A DNA stretch of 18,595 nt. It comes from Gammaproteobacteria bacterium (GTDB taxonomy: Bacteria; Pseudomonadota; Gammaproteobacteria; Magnimaribacterales; Magnimaribacteraceae). Positions within the stretch are counted from its first letter, which is position 1, and the number at the start of each line of letters is the position of its first letter. Where the stretch lies: assembly GCA_002730855.1 (NCBI GenBank), contig PCBA01000007.1:8514-27108 (forward strand). Direction: 5' to 3'. The notes beneath the pieces are model-generated. The model saw only the letters and a program-made list of their open reading frames with translations. It ran no database searches and was not told the DNA's origin. A program made the position numbers and the translations under genes. This document shows positions 16,140-18,595 of the stretch, piece by piece.

Positions 16140-16214
16140 GGCCCGTTCGTCTAGTGGTTAGGACATCTGGTTTTCATCCAGGCAACAGGAGTTCGATTCT
16201 CCTACGGGCTACCA
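16140..16214 (+). tRNA. tRNA-Glu (anticodon TTC)
   Basis: A 75-nt tRNA. The acceptor stem GGCCCGT (16140-16146) pairs with ACGGGCT (16204-16210), the first pair being G-U. Discriminator A and an encoded CCA (16212-16214) follow. The D arm GTCT...GGAC is present. The anticodon stem TCTGG/CCAGG (with one T-G wobble) closes the loop TTTTCAT, with anticodon TTC at 16173-16175. The T stem AGGAG/CTCCT closes TTCGATT. It is preceded by its own strong promoter, and no terminator hairpin is seen after it, only a T-rich stretch (16215-16257). Confidence 0.96.
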
Positions 16215-16283
16215 CCTCTTTCATTTTCAGGCCTTATATTTTCTTCTTTCTTTGTTATCTGTTTAGAGTAATATGAAAATTCT

Positions 16284-16290
16284 AAGGAGA
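16284..16290 (+). promoter_or_regulatory. Strong ribosome binding site of the PDZ protein gene
   Basis: AAGGAGA lies 7 nt before the ATG at 16298. It is the best Shine-Dalgarno sequence I found and fixes the start. The rest of the gap after tRNA-Glu (16215-16283) is T-rich, with only weak promoter-like boxes (for example TTGTTA at 16252-16257). Confidence 0.8.
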
Positions 16291-16297
16291 ATTCAAT

Positions 16298-17020
16298 ATG
16301 AAAATTTATAAAATAATTACCCTATTTCCTGTTGTTATGAGCTTAAATTTATTCGCGATGCATCATGAAAGTTCCAATGAAGATATAGCTAAGGAATGGA
16401 TTGAAGCTGGATACGCAGGAAAAAATGAAGCCATTTCATACCTTAAGGAACATATGGCAGAAGACGGAGTAAATATTCCAGGACGTTACGTAGGTTTTGG
16501 ATTTAGTTATAACCCTGATGCCGAACCAGGAACAATGGTTGTGACAGCCATCACACCTGAAAGCCCGGCTTCGAAAGTATTGGAAGTTGGAGATAGCTTT
16601 GTATCAGTAAATGGAGTCACGGTTAATGAAGCCAACATGGATAAATTAAATTTTAGAGGAAAGCCAGGAGAAAAGGTTAGGGCTGTTCTAAAGAGAAATG
16701 GTAAAAGAATGAATGTGTCTGTTGCTAGAGGAATTATCTCTGCAGCATATTCGAAAGCAGAAGTAATAAGTAACATGGAATCTGGGAATGAAGATGAGTG
16801 GGCTCCTGAAGAATCCAACATCGTCGAAGTGCTAAGTAAAGATAATGTAGTTTATGTGCTGCATTGGTCAAAAGACACAGAAAAGACATCAGGTTTACCT
16901 TTTGAAGCTTATTCTTTAACTAGGTTTACCTTTAATGAATCTGGAAAAGTTGGAAGCATTAGAAACCTTTCTGAAGATAGATTCATACTAGAACAACAGG
17001 GTTTTAATATCTCAAGATAA
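16298..17020 (+). CDS. Secreted PDZ-domain protein, probably within a SnoaL/NTF2-like fold; function unknown
   Basis: A 240-residue protein with a signal peptide (~1-20: basic start MKIYK, hydrophobic core, LFA before the likely cleavage site), so probably periplasmic. The central region (~66-146) is a PDZ domain: GFGFSYNPD, VVTAITPESPASKVLEVGDSF, VSVNGVTV and RGKPGEKVRAVLKRNGKR. No protease domain is attached. The residues before it (NEDIAKEWIEAGYAGKNEA...) resemble the first helices of SnoaL/NTF2-like proteins. Those after it (NVVYVLHWSKDT, SLTRFTFNESGKVGSI, EDRFILEQQGF) resemble the closing strands of that fold (compare the family pattern rF-dGKI...D...QLG). I infer a PDZ domain inserted in an NTF2-like domain. 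It starts a tight three-gene group with the next two genes. Function is unknown; binding of peptides or hydrophobic ligands is possible. Confidence 0.72.
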   Translation: MKIYKIITLFPVVMSLNLFAMHHESSNEDIAKEWIEAGYAGKNEAISYLKEHMAEDGVNIPGRYVGFGFSYNPDAEPGTMVVTAITPESPASKVLEVGDSFVSVNGVTVNEANMDKLNFRGKPGEKVRAVLKRNGKRMNVSVARGIISAAYSKAEVISNMESGNEDEWAPEESNIVEVLSKDNVVYVLHWSKDTEKTSGLPFEAYSLTRFTFNESGKVGSIRNLSEDRFILEQQGFNISR

Positions 17021-17223
17021 TGAATTTTAATCATCTTGAAGAAGTCGAAGAAACATACTTTCAACACTTTAATAGAGCCTTAAATCTGTCTTTTAACCTT
17101 TTAATCATGGCTTTTGTTTGTTTTGCTCATACTTTATTCCCTTTTTTATTTACTTCCTTTGTAAGTAAGAAGATTAAAGAGATCAATTCATCACTAGATC
17201 TATTAATTAAAAAAGAAATATGA
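17020..17223 (+). CDS. Small DUF6356-like membrane protein
   Basis: A 67-residue protein with one strong hydrophobic segment (~22-46). The pattern H-x3-V-x-ETYFQHFNRAL before the helix, then AHTLFPFLF and a polar, lysine-rich C-terminus, matches my memory of the DUF6356 family, whose function is unknown. The ATG shares one base with the upstream stop (TAATG), and the stop overlaps the next ATG by 4 nt (ATGA). This coupling supports it as a real gene despite its size. No separate ribosome-binding site is needed under coupling, and none is seen. It probably acts at the inner membrane together with its neighbours; no more can be said from sequence. Confidence 0.72.
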   Translation: MNFNHLEEVEETYFQHFNRALNLSFNLLIMAFVCFAHTLFPFLFTSFVSKKIKEINSSLDLLIKKEI

Positions 17224-17672
17224 GTTTTTTTGACGCAGTAATTTCAGCTTTCAGAAAATATTTTGATTTCTCAGGTAGAGCATCTAGAAGTGAATTCTGG
17301 TGGTTTTTCTTATTTTGTGCATTGCTTTATTTGCTTACTATAAGCTTATCGGTACGTGAAATAAGTCAAATTAATAACATGAACCCTCAGGAGCTTATAA
17401 CTCAATTCATGATGTCTTGGTTTGGCGTAGCAATGGTGTTAACTTTTATTCCAAGTATTTCTATATCCGTTAGAAGGTTTCACGATATAAATATGTCTGG
17501 ATGGTGGTATGCAGGTTTACAAATTTTGCCTTCAGTATTAGCACAATTAATGTCAATATTTAGCTTAATTTCCTTTATGGCTTTGATGGTTTATCTCTAT
17601 TTTATGTGCATGAAAGGAGGGATTGAAAACAAATACGGCGCCAACCCTCTAAACCAAGAAGAAGAATATTAA
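17220..17672 (+). CDS. DUF805 family inner-membrane protein
   Basis: A 150-residue membrane protein of the DUF805 (YhaH/YhaI-like) family, of unknown function. Family landmarks are the N-terminal FDFSGRASRSEFWWFFLF (~16-33), the central SISVRRFHDINMSGWW (~80-95), and a C-terminal glycine/asparagine-rich end GGIENKYGANP, with hydrophobic helices near 25-45, 62-80 and 97-130. The ATG overlaps the upstream gene by 4 nt. The TAA stop shares TTAA (17669-17672) with the stop of the convergent amidohydrolase gene. Assignment to the family is firm; any functional link to the PDZ protein is inferred only from gene coupling. Confidence 0.9.
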   Translation: MSFFDAVISAFRKYFDFSGRASRSEFWWFFLFCALLYLLTISLSVREISQINNMNPQELITQFMMSWFGVAMVLTFIPSISISVRRFHDINMSGWWYAGLQILPSVLAQLMSIFSLISFMALMVYLYFMCMKGGIENKYGANPLNQEEEY

Positions 17673-18595
17673 TCTCTAGTTGATAGTATTTCTTCAGCCA
17701 TTTTTACCCAATAGGTAGCACCTATCGGTAGTATTTCATCATTAAAATCATAACCTGGATTGTGGATCATGCAAGTGCCTTCTCCGTCACCATTGCCAAT
17801 CCATATATAGCTACCTGGTTTTTCTTGCAACATATAAGCAAAATCTTCAGAACCCATTGCTGCTTGTGGAGAAAGATTCACTCTATCTTCGCCAACTAAA
17901 GTTTGCGCAACTCTTCCAGCTATCTCAGCCTCTTCTTCTGAGTTTATTGTCGCGGGATATCTGTGCTCAAACTCAAACTCGTATGTAGCTCCGTAAGCAT
18001 CACAAATACTTTTGGTGATTTGCTTCATTTGATCTTCTAATTGTTTCTGAACTTTAGGAGAGAAACATCTGGTGCAGCCTTTAATTTCTACTTCATTTGG
18101 GATCACGTTGTAAGCATCGCCTGCATGAAATTGTGTAACGCTTAAAACCACGGGATCTTGAGGGTCAATATATCTGCTTACTATGGATTGGTAAGCATCT
18201 ATAATTTTAGTTCCTACGATAATTGGATCTATTGTAGTTTGAGGCATTGCCGCATGACCTCCTTTTCCAATGATCTTTACATTGAATATATCGAAAGCAG
18301 CCATAATTGGCCCTGGTTTTATGGCGAAAGAGGCAACTGGCATTCCCGGTATATTGTGCATGCCAAATACAGATTCCACTGGATATTTATCAAATAAACC
18401 ATCCTCTATCATGGCTTTTCCACCGCCTTCATTCTCTTCGGCAGGTTGAAAAATGAAATTTACTGTTCCATCAAAATTACCTTGTTCTGCTAAATACTTT
18501 GCTGCTCCCAAGAGCATTACAGTATGCCCATCGTGTCCACATGCATGCATTTTTCCTGGATTTTTTGATTTATGCTCAAACTCATTAGCTTCATT
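17669..18595 (-). CDS. M20-family amidohydrolase (hippurate hydrolase-like), partial at window end
   Basis: A metal-dependent peptidase/amidohydrolase of family M20 (hippurate hydrolase/IAA-amino acid hydrolase type), which cleaves N-acyl amino acids. The frame stays open through base 18595 and matches the family upstream of the internal ATG at 18550 (KNPGKMHACGHDGHT), so the N-terminal ~70-90 residues are outside the window; 308 residues are visible. Metal-binding and catalytic motifs are MHACGHDGHT, PAEENEGGGKAMI (Glu-Glu), GMHN, and a C-terminal HNPGYDFND. The lid/dimerisation domain lies in the middle (KIIGKGGHAAMPQ). No signal peptide can be judged. The specific substrate is unknown. It is convergent with the DUF805 gene, with a 4-bp overlap at the stop codons. 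Confidence 0.92.
   Translation of the reverse strand, partial: NEANEFEHKSKNPGKMHACGHDGHTVMLLGAAKYLAEQGNFDGTVNFIFQPAEENEGGGKAMIEDGLFDKYPVESVFGMHNIPGMPVASFAIKPGPIMAAFDIFNVKIIGKGGHAAMPQTTIDPIIVGTKIIDAYQSIVSRYIDPQDPVVLSVTQFHAGDAYNVIPNEVEIKGCTRCFSPKVQKQLEDQMKQITKSICDAYGATYEFEFEHRYPATINSEEEAEIAGRVAQTLVGEDRVNLSPQAAMGSEDFAYMLQEKPGSYIWIGNGDGEGTCMIHNPGYDFNDEILPIGATYWVKMAEEILSTRD

Noticed and set aside
16037..16276. Plus-strand open frame crossing the permease end and tRNA-Glu
   Set aside because: It reads through the tRNA gene and its promoter, so coding is implausible.
16252..16280. TTGTTA-N17-GAAAAT as a promoter for the PDZ gene
   Set aside because: Both boxes match only 4 of 6 and the region is T-rich; alternatives such as TAATAT (16269-16274) are equally weak, so no promoter is called.
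16507..16821. 104-codon minus-strand open frame opposite the PDZ gene
   Set aside because: No ribosome-binding site or family match; the plus strand carries a clear signal peptide and PDZ domain.

Overview
The window looks like a chromosomal segment of a streamlined, AT-rich gammaproteobacterium, probably marine and of the SAR86 type. That placement is inferred from the proteins, gene order and compactness; no 16S gene is present. Most proteins align over their full length with E. coli/Pseudomonas housekeeping orthologues. The gene order era-recO-acpS, tRNA-Leu-queA-tgt-yajC-secD-secF and the divergent pair suhB/trmJ are gammaproteobacterial arrangements. Packing is extreme: genes commonly overlap by 1-14 nt, no gap exceeds about 85 nt, and no classical intrinsic terminator is visible. 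I see no insertion sequence, phage gene, CRISPR array or rRNA.

Layout. (1) 1-4460, plus strand: one long, mostly overlapping operon of era (5' end missing), recO, acpS, adk, tsaB, uppP and rsmJ, covering ribosome assembly, recombination, ACP activation, nucleotide balance, t6A tRNA modification, cell-wall lipid carrier recycling and 16S rRNA methylation. pdxJ, which often lies between recO and acpS, is absent. (2) 4450-6867, minus strand: plsB, convergent with and overlapping rsmJ. (3) 6949-12281, plus strand: tRNA-Leu(CAA), then queA and tgt (queuosine tRNA modification) and yajC-secD-secF (Sec translocon accessory complex). (4) 12278-13906: suhB (minus) and trmJ (plus), divergent. trmJ has an extended -10 element placed so that its mRNA would be leaderless. 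(5) 13907-16089: a YtrA-type GntR repressor with an ABC ATPase and ABC-2 permease. A perfect 8-6-8 inverted repeat fills the promoter spacer and is a strong candidate autoregulatory operator. (6) 16100-16214: tRNA-Glu(UUC) with its own sigma70 promoter. (7) 16298-17672: three overlapping envelope genes of unknown role, namely a secreted PDZ protein whose flanks look like a split SnoaL/NTF2-like fold, a small DUF6356-like membrane protein and a DUF805 membrane protein. (8) 17669-18595, minus strand: an M20-family amidohydrolase whose N-terminus lies beyond the window.

Most of the window is core housekeeping. The parts worth a second look are the GntR operator and ABC module, the PDZ/DUF6356/DUF805 cassette, the tRNA-Leu/queA junction with essentially no leader, the leaderless trmJ promoter, and the repeated sharing of stop codons (TTAA) by convergent genes.
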